From: Adenophora triphylla var. japonica
Lineage: Eukaryota > Streptophyta > Magnoliopsida > Asterales > Campanulaceae
Reading direction: 5' to 3'
NCBI GenBank assembly: GCA_022495995.1
Contig: JAFEMH010007441.1
Span: 25,678-89,677 of the forward strand
DNA: 64,000 nucleotides
Every line of letters starts with the position of its first letter. Position 1 is the first letter of the stretch. This document shows, in pieces, positions 21,040 to 33,330 of this stretch. The notes under the pieces are model-generated. The model did not search any database. It saw only the letters and a program-made list of their open reading frames with translations, and was not told where the DNA came from. The position numbers were made by a program, and so were the translations under genes.

Positions 21040-22326
21040 TCAATGTTTTATAGGTATTTCATCATTCTTTTGGATGCGACTTAATGTTCTTTTTTCCGAA
21101 TTGCTTTGGTATTGACCAAGCATCCCAATAATAAATGCAAGGTCTGGACGAGTACAGACTTGCGCATACATTAAGCTTCCTACTACCGGTGCATAAGGGA
21201 TATTTTCCATATACTTGGATTCAAAATTAATTTTAGGACATTGCTTTAGACTGAATTTATCTCCCTTAGAGATAGGGGTGTCATGTGGTTTACAATTTTC
21301 CATGCTAAACCTTTGTAATACCTTCTCTATATAGCTCTTTTGTGATAATTCCAAAATACCTCGTGAATGATCACGATGAATTTGGATTCCCAATACAAAA
21401 GATGCTTTACCAAGATCTTTCATCTCAAATTTGTTTGAGAAAAATTTCTTAGTTTTCCTTTAGAAGGTTCTTATTATTACTAGCAAGTAAAATGTCATCC
21501 ACATATAAGATCAAAATTATAAATCTACTCCCACTGAACTTATGGTATACATAATCTTCACCAAGATTCGTTTCAAAACCAAATGAAAGAATAACTTGAT
21601 TAAATTTAAAGTACCATTGACGAGATGCTTGCTTAAGCCCATAAATGAATTTCTTAAGTTTACAAACTAGTTGACTAGTTTGATCCGAATCAGTCACCAT
21701 TTCTGGTTTCTTCATATAAATAGTTTCCTCAATGTCGCCATTGAGAAAAGCTGTCTTAACATCCATTTGATGAAGCTCAAGATCATAATGTGCCATTAAT
21801 GCCATAATGATCATAAAAGAGGTTTTTAAAAGATACCGGAAAAAAATGTTTCTTTATAATCAATGCCTTCCTTTTGAGTAAATCCATTAGCAACAAGACG
21901 TGCCTTATATCTTTCCATATTACCTTGCTAATTCCTTTTGGTTTTAAATATCAATTTATAACTAATAGGTTTTACACCTTCAGGTAATGGGACAAGATCC
22001 CAAATGTCATTGTCTTTTATTGATTTTAACTCCTCATTAATGGCATTGATCCACTTATGAGAATTAGAACTATTAATGGCTTCATGGAAGGTGATTAGAT
22101 CATCTCCCACTAAACCTGAGGTGTCCTTATTCTCCGCAAGATACATATCACAAATATCCGGAATAGCACTTCTTCTTTCTCTAGTAGATCTCCTTAAGGG
22201 CACTGGTTCATCCTCATTTTGAGGTTGTTGAATTTCATTATGTCCAACATTTTCATGTTGTTCGTTATTTACGGGAGTCTCTATATTATTTTGAATTGTA
22301 TGTTCTTTGTTGAATTTCAGGTACAA
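21040..22326 (-). pseudogene. Copia reverse transcriptase (RVT_2), broken
   Basis: Three - strand frames carry successive RT pieces. 22326-21928 has the pre-RT linker with RRSTRERR and the first RT segment (WINAINEELKSI). 21814-21449 has DVKTAFLNGDI, YGLKQASRQWY and the catalytic YVDD motif (LYVDDIL). 21423-21040 has the thumb region starting MKDLGKASFVLGIQI, with YAPVVGSLMYAQVCTRPDLAF. Frameshifts near 21430 and 21870-21930 separate them. The RT would copy element RNA into DNA in cytoplasmic particles. The active-site motif is intact, but the frame is not. Confidence 0.85.
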
Positions 22327-23349
22327 TTACTTGATTTTCAACAGGAACTAAAGTTTGAGGAATAAAGAGTGATTCCTCTAACTCTTCAAATTCAAAATCA
22401 TTACTATTTCTCCCACTAAATTCAACATCCTCAAGGAACCTAACATTGCCAGTCTCGAAAAATGTTCTAGTTTTCGGGTCATAAAATTTATATTCCCTAG
22501 ATCTCTCGGCATACCCTTCAAAATAGCTACTAACAGTATTAAGGTCCAGTTTGCCCTCATTAGGCCTATAAGGTCTAGCATCTGCTGGACACCCCCATAC
22601 ATGAAGATGATTTAAGGACGGTTTCTTATTCGTCCATAACTCATAAGGGATTTTGTCGATAGCTTTTGAAGGTGCTCTATTGAGAATATAAGCTGCAGTT
22701 TTTAATGCTTCGCCCATAATGAGTGAGGTAAAGAAGTACAAAAAAACATACTTCTTACCATATCCTTAAGGATTTATGTCTCTCCAATATACTATGCTAG
22801 GTTTACCCGGCATGGTGTAGTGAGGGACAATCCTACACTCTTCAAAATAGCGAATATAAAGGACCCGGACGTTATTCACCCAATACGTTATACCGTCCGT
22901 AGTTTTCACTACCATGATCGGATTTAACGTTCTTAATAGTCTTTCTTATGCCTTAAAAGACTTGAAAACGACCAATGATTGAAACTTTACATGAAGAAAA
23001 TAATGTATCCATAACGAGAGTAATCATCCATGAACGTAATGAAATATTGTTGACCATTTCATGAAGTAGTAGTGAATGGTCTACAAATATCCGTATGAAT
23101 TAGTTCCAAGACGTTCGATACTCTCAAAGATCCTATTTCCTTTAATGTTTGTAAATTTTTCTTTAAAACACTTAATGCAAAAATTTTATCCGAAGTATCA
23201 AGTAGTTTTAGAATTCCCTCCGACATAAGCTTTATCAATTCTCCCTTTGGAGATATGACCCAAACGCCTATGCCATAAAATACAAAAAATTTCACTTGAT
23301 AAATTTTGCTTAGTGCCTTTAGTTTTGGTTTCATTATTATGGGACTCAT
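22286..23349 (-). pseudogene. Copia GAG-pre-integrase and integrase, broken
   Basis: The - strand frame 23349-23059 carries a GAG-pre-integrase-like region ending VLELIHTDICRPFTT, the usual entry to the integrase core, with its first catalytic Asp. The core between 23058 and 22760 is scrambled by frameshifts. The frame 22741-22286 resumes with EALKTAAYILNRAPSKAI and HVWGCPADARPYRPNEGKLD, standard for the integrase C-terminal half. The HHCC zinc region upstream is only partly recognisable. Confidence 0.75.
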
Positions 23350-23539
23350 TCATTTTCTTGACTGTGTCAAGTAAATTAAGATTATCGATCTATGACAAAG
23401 TACTAGTACCGACAAATTTGGAATTTAAAATAAAGATCACATTTATTATTACCAAAGAACAAGAGTAACCTTCCTTGTCAAAATTGTGATAGATATTAAA
23501 TTCCATCAAAAGGATGGTACAATGAATGTATTATTTAAT

Positions 23540-23717
23540 ACAAAATAATAGCCAGTACTTATCTATAATCCAAAAGTCTCTATGCCTATAACTTCAACCG
23601 GATTTCCAGCTTCCATATAGATGTATTTCTCATCTTTACTGGGGATTCGGAAATTCAGGCAACCCTGCATACATGAACTAATGTGAGTTGTTGCACCAAA
23701 TACAACCACTATGTATA
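23540..23717 (-). pseudogene. Copia aspartic protease remnant
   Basis: - strand fragments such as GNPVEVIGIETFGL and, in another frame, NNTFIVPSF resemble the protease segment between gag and integrase. The catalytic DTG-type motif was not found, so this is a remnant. Confidence 0.4.
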
Positions 23718-24434
23718 TTAAGGAATTGAAACCAAATTTGCATTAGTACAAACAAGACCAAATGACATACCATCCTGAATTCGCCATTTGCGATACTTAT
23801 GGTAGTCGTTCTTCATGCGAGTAATGTCCTTGCAAAAGAAGCATTTTTTGACTTTATGATCCTTAAATGATCCCTTATGCTTCTTACTTGCAACCGCAAT
23901 TTTCTTCCTTCTTCTCTTAATCCCACGAGAAGAAGTAAATGCTGAGTGAGTATTTTCTAATTTGAGATATTTCATCCTATCTTCCTCTAATGTCATATGT
24001 GAAAGTAATCCATTAATATTCCACTTTTTCTTTTGACATTTATAGGTTACTTCAAAAGGACCAAATTGAGGAGGAAGATAGATCAAAACTAAGTGCACGA
24101 GCAAATCTTCCGAAATCTCTAACTTAAGTGCCTTTAGTTTGATCGAAAGTTGAAATAATTCAATAATGTACTCCCGAAGATTTTCCTCACCCTTGTACCG
24201 TATGGAAACAAGTTTCCACAAGAATTCAAAGAAAAACTCAGCATTTTAGATTTCAGAGACATTGTCCAAAAATGTCTTTGAAACTGCATTTTCCATGATC
24301 ATTAGACTCACGCGGTTGGATCGTTCCCATTGCTCAAAATTTTTCCGTTCTATAACGGTATTTCCTTTAGTGAGAGCAGCGGGACTTGATTCCCTTAATG
24401 CGTGATCGATGTCCATATTGTCTAAGATCATCAT
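23718..24434 (-). pseudogene. Copia gag polyprotein, broken
   Basis: The first frame (24434-24246) has FEQWERSNRVSLMIMENAV, typical of the N-terminal gag segment, and ends at a stop. After it, 24221-23718 carries the UBN2-type gag core (YIIELFQLSIKLKAL, LIYLPPQFGPFEVTYKCQKKKW). The nucleocapsid zinc knuckle is degenerate: CFFC is kept, but the expected His and third Cys are replaced (ITRMKNDYHKY). The protein would form the virus-like particle. The gag start is separated from its leader by a Stowaway MITE at 24439. Confidence 0.75.
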
Positions 24435-24438
24435 TATA

Positions 24439-24727
24439 CTCCCTCCGTCCCACCCGAAGCGTCACTTTTTACCCAAAAGGGTGTCCCGTTTAAAGCGTCA
24501 CCCTTTCCTAAAAAGGAAATATTTTATTAATATTTTATTACCCATCCACTATTCCCTCCACTAATTCTCTCTCCTCTACACTCACAACACTTTTTAAATT
24601 CACTATTTCCTCCACTAATTCTCTCTCCTATTTTCAAATTACACTCACAACATTTTTTCTTCCCACACTTTTCCTTAATTTGCGTGCCACCCCTAAAATG
24701 GCGACGCTTCTACCGGGACGGAGGGAG
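24439..24727. mobile_element. Stowaway MITE inside the Copia gag leader, 289 bp
   Basis: CTCCCTCCGTCCC and GGGACGGAGGGAG ends, with TA at 24437-24438 and 24728-24729. The terminal 30 bp pair closely (ACCCGAAGCGTCAC against the complement near 24700). Confidence 0.92.
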
Positions 24728-24729
24728 TA

Positions 24730-25377
24730 TTATTTTTCCAAGTTTTAAGTTTAGTCCCAGTAAGCAAAGGTACATTGTTAATGGCAGTAGTTATGGATGA
24801 AGCATTAATCAAATATGAAGGAGAAGAACAAGAATGAAACAAAACATATATAAGAAACTACACAATGATTAATTATATCAAATGAATTCCATCAAAATAA
24901 AAGATAATCAACAATTTGATTTATCTTAAGGTAAACAAATAGCTTAAACAATACACTTTAAATACTTGCCTTCCTTTGGGCCGGATCAAGTACAAAAAGT
25001 GTCCTAAAGTTTAAGGTACTTGTTCCCTGGTGATAAAGAATATAAACAATTCACTTTAAACACCCGCCTTCCTTTGGGATGGTTCACAGCATTTAAAATG
25101 ACCAAACGTTTAGTTCAATTATCACCCCATGAATGTAAACACTTACTCAATAACAAGGTCTCCTTTGGGAAACAAGCATGTTATCACATATCAATACTTA
25201 CATTCATCTTTTAATAAGTTTGAATTTAATCAACAAGGTCTCCTTTGGAAAACAAGCATGTAAACTTTGTCCAAAAATGTTAAGGATATAATTAATCGGA
25301 AACATAGGGCCTTAATGTAATTTTTGAAAATTTAAATGGTAAAGAAACAAACGAAATTTATTAATAAAAGACAATAT
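24730..25377 (-). other. Copia leader / start of gag, left of the Gypsy insertion
   Basis: A few gag-start-like residues lie next to the MITE. The rest is AT-rich leader with imperfect repeats of AAGGTCTCCTTTGG(G/A)AAACAAG (25157, 25229) and CCTTCCTTTGG. Confidence 0.5.
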
Positions 25378-27130
25378 TGTAAGTGCTCCAATTTGAGCTT
25401 GTTAGAATTTTCGTTAGAAAATTAACGAAAGTTATAACATTTCTAACAATTCCTAACTATCCTAACATTTCTAACAAAGTGAGGGTAAAATGGGCATTGT
25501 TATTTAAGGTTAAACCTTAAAAAGAATCTCAAAAAGCAAAACAAAAGAAGAAAACCAAAAATGGCAATGGCTGGAAACACAAAAACTGGCTGTTAATTTG
25601 AATTTTGAAAAAGATTATTCTTCTTGTCCAAAGCTGAAGCTGCATTTAATGAACAGTGCACGCTGCCTGGACCTGTCCGCGCGGATGAGATTGTCAATTT
25701 CAGAGGGCTATAAATTGAGCCCTCCAGTCACAAAAATAAGGGGGAAGAACACATTTTGCACCGAACCTCTGGCGAAATATAGAGAGAAAACAGTGAGAAT
25801 TCTTCAAGAATTGTCACCTTTTTCTCTCCAATCTTTCCCAACTCATATTCATCCACTCACTCTCATATTAAATCCCTAAACACTCATACACTCAATCCAA
25901 ACACTCAAGAACACAAGGAAGATTGGTAAACCCTCCTCCTCCTAACCCTAAATCTCAACCATGCATGCATCTTCAAACTACAAAATGTAGTTCTTTCATC
26001 TTCTTTCTCTAGATCTAAGAAGATCACCATGGAAGACCATCTCCATGGATGATCTTCTACAAAGATCAAAATTATTTTTAAGCTTTCTTACTTTCTTGCA
26101 AAGAAAACTCATTTTCAAAACCCTAAAAACCATTTTCAAGCATAAAATCTTGATTTCAAAGGATAAAATTCCCCTTCCCAAGCAAATGAAATGCTTAGTC
26201 CTAATGTACCCCAAGGATGGTTTGGTATAGTTGATTCACCACTAAAATGTCTAGTGATCACTAACCAAAACCTAGGGAAATGGGGACAAGCATGGATGCA
26301 AAACCCCCCTTAAAATCATATTTTCTTTCTTGAGAAGTTGCTGTCCAGTAGCAATTTTCTCAGACCTCAGTCCATGGTCTTAATTTTTGGACACAGATGA
26401 ACTTGGAATTTGGTGTTGACTACAAAATACTTTTTGTAGCCAACATCCAGAGCTTTCCAGACATATTTTTACCTTATTTTTTGGGTGAGTAAAACTCCTC
26501 TTTTCAAATTTTCTTTCAGAGGCTAGTTCATCAGCTTCTGAGAATCCAGATCTCATATCTGAGGTTTCCAGAAGGTTTTGACCCCTCAAATCTTCTCCAA
26601 AATGGAAAATTCCTTCGCACAAACTTTATTTAAGGTGTCTAGAACAACTTTCATTCTCTAAGTTTATCCAGATTATGAAGTTTTAAGACCCTTGAATCCC
26701 TTTTAAAATCAAAGGTCCACTGCCTTTTTCATTCTGGCAGAAATGGGTCTCAACTTCAAAAGGTCTTTTGAGTACCAAATCTCAATCCAAAAATCTTCCA
26801 AAAAATCATGGGATCAGTTTAAAGTCTTAAAAAGATATCCCAATTTTTACTTTTCTGAGTTTCAACTTATTTTGGCCAAAACACATACACACACACACAC
26901 ACAAATGATTTTCAGCTTGGAAGACTCGTTTTACGAGGCGCGTCGGGTGCACACTAACGTCCTTCCCGACGCGTAACATGACCTCCGAACCTAAATCTCT
27001 GATCTCGGGCTTTTTCAAAGTTTTGGCCTTCAAAATTAAAATGGCGTGGCGACTCCGTTTTCCGGTTTTATTTGGTTTTTCAAAGAAACGCAAAAATCGA
27101 ATTTTTCCCGCGAATGGCAACATCATCACA
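25378..27130 (+). repeat. Tat Gypsy 5' LTR
   Basis: A TATA box (TATAAAT, 25709-25715) lies 23 bp after the GTCCGCGCGGAT near-palindrome (25675-25686). An (AC)n microsatellite is at 26880-26903. Open frames inside the LTR, repeated in the other copy, are not genes. Confidence 0.93.
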
Positions 27131-29834
27131 GTGGCGACTCCGCTGGGGACTAAGCTTTTTAATAAAAAATGGTATTCGGTATATTGGTGGAAACCACTAA
27201 ATTTCCCGTTATCGCCTCCTAACACGAGTCGGGGATAAATTGTGGTCTAACAATCCCACGTACCGGTATCACCGTTTTAAAAAAAAAGCTTTTGAGGGTC
27301 AAGCTTCCGTCCCGCTTTGAAAATCATTTTTGTGTGTGTGTCGATTTTTGCACGCTTTTCATGTTGTTTTGGCCGCCTCGGAGAAAGTCAAAATTTTGAC
27401 TGTCGGAATAATGTCCCTAACTGTCGGAATTTTCGTGCTTATGTGCTCATTAAAAATTTCAAAAAAAATTTCAAAAAAAAAAATTCAAAAAAAAAATCAT
27501 GCATCATATTTTTTAAGACACATAAAAAAAATCTCTATTTTACTCAGAAAAAGAATATAGACTGCTTGCACACTACGCGCACGTGACCGTACACTGTACA
27601 CTACGTCCTTAACCCGGGGAAATCCTTGTCGCGGTCCGTTTGGTCTTATTACGCCTCTCGGATGAGCACAGGACTACCCAAACATCCCATGGAGCCTCGT
27701 GTCGACCATGCACTTGTCCGTGACACACTTTGTCCGAGACCCGGTTGGTTTTTAGTCCGGGTCACGTGTCATGCCCCGTCCGTGTATAGACCTTTCCTTT
27801 CAAGCCTTTGTCGGCATACCGACTCAATATCTTTCGGTCCCTAATCGCCGAAGTTCTCGCCGGTTTTCCGCCGCAGACTTTGACCAAGATATTGACCGGC
27901 GCCTTGACTTCGGCTCGACCTGGCACAAATTATACACCGACTCCCAAAGATTGACACCGAGTCATCAAGGATTAATGACTATTCCATGCCTAATTACGGC
28001 TTAACCGACGACAAGTCAAGATCAATCGTGGACGCTTATCACCCAAATCGTGCCGACTTTTTGTCGAGCCCTCGGACATGATCTTGACTTTCGACGTCGC
28101 CTTTGTCCGTAATTTACATCGAATGCTCGTTAAGACTCGATTACCCGCCGACTTTTAGGATCGTTTTCTTTCGGTCGGTGGGACCCGCTTGCCCTATAGG
28201 ACCCTCGCCCGGGCCGTCCACCCCGGGAGGTCGAAATACAGGTGGAATACGAGGGGCTTATAGACGTAGTGACGGGGCCCACCGATCCAGAATCGTAGTA
28301 GTTTGCGAAAAAGAAGAGCAATCTTTTCCAACCGATTAGGATAATAAAACATGTTTTAAGTAAACGTGAACAAATAACTGCATGTTGCATGAGCCAAAAG
28401 CCCAAACACCTACCCTCTTTCCATTCCTGCACATCTCGAACCTTCATGTCCTTTCCCCGCAGCCTCCGCACAAAGCTTGGTTTCGGGCACCGGGTCACCG
28501 TTTGATCAGTTGGGAAGAGTCAAGCGCATCGTCGCCTTCGCCATTTGTTCCGACTCCGGGTTTCGTAATGTCCGCATCGGCCCGGTAATGATGGGGATAA
28601 CGTTGCTCCGTCCTCCAAAATCCCTCGATGCACTCAAGTATTGGATCCGCTTGGTAGAACAAATGAGACTTCGACATGAGGCTCAAATTGATGACCTGCA
28701 GGGGTAGTCGCAAGTCATGGTTTGACTATCAGTCTCAATTCCGATGGCAATTTTACCGCAAAGACAGACGAGGGTTCTCCTCCTCTTCTTAACAGTCCCG
28801 GATACATCAAGATGCTACCCCAAGATTCCTATGTTTCCACCGCCTGACTCCCGCCCGCCGACTTACAGGCAACCGGCCCCCAAACAGCAGCCGGGGACGA
28901 AAGAGTTCGGTATACCGTCGGCTGTCCCCTCTCAAAGTGATGATCCCACAAATATCGCCTGAGTGATGAAAATCGAGGAACAGTTGAAGGAATATGGTCA
29001 GCCATCAAAGTCCCGGAAGAACGCCGCAATGCATACAGCGAGCCTGGATTGAAGAGGCCACACTCCACTTCGGGACCTTAACAATATCCCAACTGACCGG
29101 GGCTACCTTGAAAGACAAACATGTGCCCGTTCCCCGGGACCTCAATATCTCTCATTATCCGACAGAGTCCAATCACTCGCTACCAGATGAGTCCAGCAGC
29201 CAGATCCCCGGACCAGTTCCACTCAAAGTCATTCCAAGACCGCTCAACCCGAGGTCCCAAATCCGCCACCGCCGTAGAACACATTTGGTGGGATATTTGT
29301 GATCGTCCCGATTGCCTTGAAAGGGACTATCAGATCGGATACACGAGGACCGTCCTCCTAAGAAAAAGAAAATTTCCTCCCAAAGAAAATTGAAGGAGAG
29401 ATTCGAGGCCGGTGATAACAAAGTGTGGGAACGCTCGGGGAGCCATCTGGGATTTGATTATTATGTACTCTACTCCACTCGCCTTCCCCAAAGCAAAAAG
29501 GGGTGAAAGAACGTAAAAGCCTTGCCAACAACAGAATTGAGACCTTCGGATACCGCAGTACCGTGCAACGTAAGTCCAACCCCCTCGGGGTCGCCCAAGG
29601 TTCGCCTTGTCCAGCCTCCCGAATATACACCGATGAAGAAAAACCGACGCCGGCCGGCGCTCCCACTCAATCAACATGTTGACTAGAGATGGCAACCGTC
29701 ACAAAAGGCATCAGGTATAACCCGGGGGCTTCTGCAAAGACTCTCCTCGCAAGAAAAAGGCACGAAGTGACTGGCTTGATGACTCTCCATCCCGAGACAA
29801 GGACCAAATCTATGATCCTCACCTATATGGGAGT
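27131..29834 (+). pseudogene. Tat leader and degenerate gag region
   Basis: 27132-27150 is the primer-binding site. The rest should contain the leader and gag. Only short open pieces remain, such as LLRPPKSLDALKYWIRLVEQ (about 28607-28670), which look like the N-terminal half of a Tat gag, and proline-rich pieces up to about 29700. Many stops and shifts interrupt every frame. I cannot recognise the capsid core or zinc knuckle. Confidence 0.5.
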
Positions 29835-30254
29835 ATGATCACCTTCTGCGATGAAGATTTGCCAAGAGATGTCTCCCAACACAATGAAGCTTTGTACATC
29901 ACTATTCGGCTCAACACCATGTCACTCCCTGGGGTATTAGTGGACAATGGATCATCGGTAAATGTCCTTCCCCTCAGCATGATGAGGGCCCTCCGCATAA
30001 ATGAAAGGCGCGTGATCCCATCTACCCGGACTGTCAAAGCCTACGACGGTTCGTCTCATCCCATTCCTGGGACAGTGACTCACGGAACTCTGTACGAAAC
30101 CCAAATGGTGCCCGCAAAGTTCCATGTAATGGATATCCCTCCGAGTTCACAGCTCTCTACTAGGCGCCCTTGGTTGAATCACACGAAAGCCATAGCCTCC
30201 ACTCTCCACCAATGCGTCAAATTCATCAACCGGCAGGAGACCTTGAAGTCATAA
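29835..30254 (+). pseudogene. Tat Gypsy retroviral-type aspartic protease
   Basis: A 139-codon frame. Residues 35-43 are VLVDNGSSV, the Tat-lineage form of the protease active site (DNGSS where retroviruses have DTGA). It is followed by LPLSMMRAL, KAYDGSSHPIPGTV and a LLGRPW-like motif decayed to LSTRRPWLNHTKA. SLHQ-type VKF residues end the domain. The protease would cleave the gag-pol polyprotein. The frame ends at 30252-30254, and a shifted frame (30170-30655) continues the linker region. Confidence 0.75.
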
Positions 30255-31459
30255 GGGGTGACAGCTTCCTCATAGGGAACGAAGCCGAAACAATAGCCAA
30301 GAACACCCACGAGCCAAACACCGGGCTACATCCTTCAAGAGGCAAGTCTCGCCAAGATCCTTTGGAATCTAGCGATGCCAACTATGTCGACACACTCAAG
30401 CAAGCGACTCCGAAGAAGTTCGATTCATCAAATTTAATTGCTATTTACAACACTTGGAGTCGTCTCGAAGGAAACGCCGAACGCCGCCATGATACAGTGC
30501 ACACAAGTCCCCGGTCCTCAATCACAGATTTGTCGCATTCTGCAAACCCATTCTTTAGCCTCGCCGGCGAGGAGATTTTCATGATAAAAGTCAAGCAAAC
30601 ACCGACAGACTCGGCTCGAATCTATGAACGTCGTGTGGGACGTCCTCCTTCTTGAACTACACCTTGCCAAGCCTTTCCGCTCGAGTATGGGACATGAGAT
30701 TTTTCTAGCAGCTCACCGAGACGCAATGCGTCCTTACATCCTGGATTGAGCGGTCGATTGTGACGAAACGGAAGTCCCTGCACTGAGGAAGATCCCTACA
30801 TCCACATGCTCAGCTTTCAGATGCCAAACACAGTTGATTCTGGTTCAGACAAAGAGATGATAGCAACGACTGAAGAGGGAGCACAGAGACCATGCCTTTC
30901 CCGGGTTTTGAAGCCACCGACAGCGATGCCTTTAAAGAATTGGGAAACTCTCTCGGGCCCGTCCGCGACCAAAGAGGAAATGATCACCAAGCTTGGATTG
31001 GTCCCCCGTCCTTTCGTGTCAACCTTTGTAAAATCCTCCGAGTCTCTCATTTTTGAGTTCGAGTCTCTCGAGTCGTCCGATGGCCTTACGCCTGAAGACT
31101 ACGAATCTGTAGCGAACGTTGTATTCCCCTTCGTCTTCAATGAAATGATGAACCTTTCTGAGTATCCCTTAATTGCCACTTTAACTAATGATGAATTAAC
31201 TAATAATCTAAAAACAGTTAATAACGATTCATTAGATAAAGAAGCAGACACATTAAACAAAAAAAAAATCAAACAACAAAAAAAAAAATCTTTAAGCAGG
31301 TTGTCCGGGAAGAGGAAAATCGAGCCCAAGCTGCCGAAGAGATTTTGACGAGTGTGAATTTGGGAACTGCGGAAGAGCCTAAAGAGACGCAGATTGGTCA
31401 TTTCTTCGAAGGAAGTGGAAAGGATGCTCTGCAAAGTCCTACAAAATCCTCAATTCAAA
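30255..31459 (+). pseudogene. Tat pol linker and stub of reverse transcriptase
   Basis: Two frames (to 30655, and 30806-31348) give polar, low-complexity sequence (ITKLGLVPRPFVSTFV), consistent with the linker between protease and RT. At 31345-31395 NLGTAEEPKETQIG matches the segment just before the RT palm in Tat elements. The expected RT (YVDD-type), RNase H and integrase zinc domain do not follow; integrase-like sequence starts within 80 bp. A deletion of roughly 2.5 kb is inferred. Confidence 0.65.
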
Positions 31460-32184
31460 GAAAGTTGCCCTCTTCATCAAAGAAAACATCATGTGCCGAT
31501 ACGGGTTGCCGGCCGAAATCATTTCAGATAATGGATCCCACTTCGAAGGGGAATGTGAAAACCGCCGGCGGAATTCCGAATAACCCGTCACAAGTCATCT
31601 CCCTACAGGCCCCAAACCAACGGAGCCGTCGAAGCAAAGCAAACAAGACTCTGGAAAATATCATCCGGAAGATGGTCAGTCCAGGCGAGAGAGATTGGCC
31701 CGAGAAGTTACACCTGGCACTCTGGGGCTACGTAACACGCCGAACGGCAACTGGGGAAACACCGTTTTGCCCTCACAGACGGAATGGAAGCCGTACTCCC
31801 AATCGAGCCGGAAATCCCCTCGCTCCGTATCCTTTGGAAAGCCGGATCAACGAGGTCGAATGGCTCCAAAGTCGCCATGATGAACCGGCCCTACTAGACG
31901 AACGCCGACTCGAAGGCCATGGAACACATCCGAGCCTACCAAGGAGGGATGGCTGAGCCTTCGACAAGAAAGTAAAGCATCGGGAGATCCGAGAAGGTGA
32001 TCTCGTTCTCTAAAAGAAAAGCCCCCAGCCCGTATCAACCCTCTCGGCAAATGGGAGCCGTATGGGTCGGGCCATATGTCGTCCGTAAGATCTTCTCCGA
32101 GGAGCCATGCAACTTGCAGACCTCGACGGGAATCCCTTTGTACACCCAGTGAATGGTGACAAGTCGCAGATACTACGCGTAAAA
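31460..32184 (+). pseudogene. Tat Gypsy integrase core and C-terminus, frameshifted
   Basis: One frame reads FIKENIMCRYGLPAEIISDN then GSHFEG (31460-31560), which carries the second catalytic Asp of the integrase core (DNGSHF). After a shift, 31630-31720 has KTLENIIRKMV and WPEKLHLALWGY, the Gypsy integrase region past the catalytic Glu. Further shifts give ESRINEVEWLQSRHDE and, near 32085-32180, a GNPFVHPVN...LR end. At least three frameshifts are present, so the enzyme cannot be made. Confidence 0.75.
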
Positions 32185-33330
32185 AAAAAACAAAAAAAAA
32201 ACAAAAAAAAAAAACAACAAAAAAAAAAAGAGTGCTAAAAAGAGTAATACCCAACTAGGTTAGAAACCCGAAAAGGGCGGCCTAGGTAAAAACAGTGGTT
32301 GCACCAAAAAAAAAAAAAAAAAAAAAAAAACAAACAAAAAAAAAAAAAGAGTGCTAAAAGAGTAATACCCAACTAGGTTAGAAACCCGAAAAGGGCGGCC
32401 TAGGTAAAAAACGAGGGTTGCACCAAAAAAAAACAAAAAAAACAAAAAAGAGAGTTCACCTGTTGAACTACGAAGACCCGAGCTCCTCAAAATGAGGGGA
32501 ACGTAGGCGGACGGAAACGGTTCGGTCTAAAGCACAAATAAAAGCCATACTTTGGCATCAATACAATTGGTCGACCATGAAAGCTGTCTCGAAAACTCTA
32601 AAGCAATTCAAATATTCATTACAAGTTAAAAAGCTCTTTGATGAGTCTAAGCCCGATTCATTCCTACAACCGGCAACCCGCTAAGATACATAATCAAACT
32701 AATGTGTCTCGCATGGCAAGGAAGGGATACTTGGAAACCTCGTGAGTCACTCCAAGCCACTCGTACCGGCCTCTCCCTTCTTCTTCCCCTCCGAGTCTTT
32801 CTCTTCGAACCGGAAAAATGTCGGTATTCCTCCTACCAAGCTCTGGTATAGGAACAGTGGTCTATCAAACCGGCCTCTGTCGTGGCCTTAGTAGCCCTAG
32901 CGTCATCCCTCATCTCCCGTAACCTAGCCGGTAACATAGGAGCCCTCCTCTCCCGTCTCTTGACGTAAGCCTCATAATCAGTCGCGCCGTCTCCGCTCCC
33001 GTCATGAGGATTGGCCCTCGCCTCGGCCCTCCTCCTCTCGAAACAAATGCCAGTCCTCCGCACCCATAATGGCCTCACGCCGCCTCAAAATAGCCACCTC
33101 GAGTCCCTCCCGATGCCCTCGTACCAATCCAGTACCAAGTGGTCAAGAACACCGGTCTCGGACGCCCGAGAATGACCCGAGGAGGAAAGGCATCATACCT
33201 CCATGCTCGGGAAAGAAATGGAAACACCGAGGGATCATCCATGGAAACAGGAGCCACCACCCCGGTGGCTACATCATCAAAGCCCTCCAAAGGAACTCCG
33301 CTCCAAGCCAAACCGCCTAAGGACCAGAGC
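32185..33330. other. Post-integrase region with A-rich tracts and a 119-bp duplication
   Basis: GAGTGCTAAAA...GTAATACCCAACTAGGTTAG followed by AGGGCGGCCTAGGTAAAAA is present at about 32231 and 32349. The copies are separated by poly(A) tracts. No gene is seen on the + strand. 32830-33320 may contain the 3' end of the antisense gene below or its downstream region. Confidence 0.6.

Noticed and set aside
25996..26976. Open frames in the 5' LTR, repeated at 39785-40743
   Set aside because: Identical frames in both LTRs reflect sequence identity; no coding signal is known for this LTR region.
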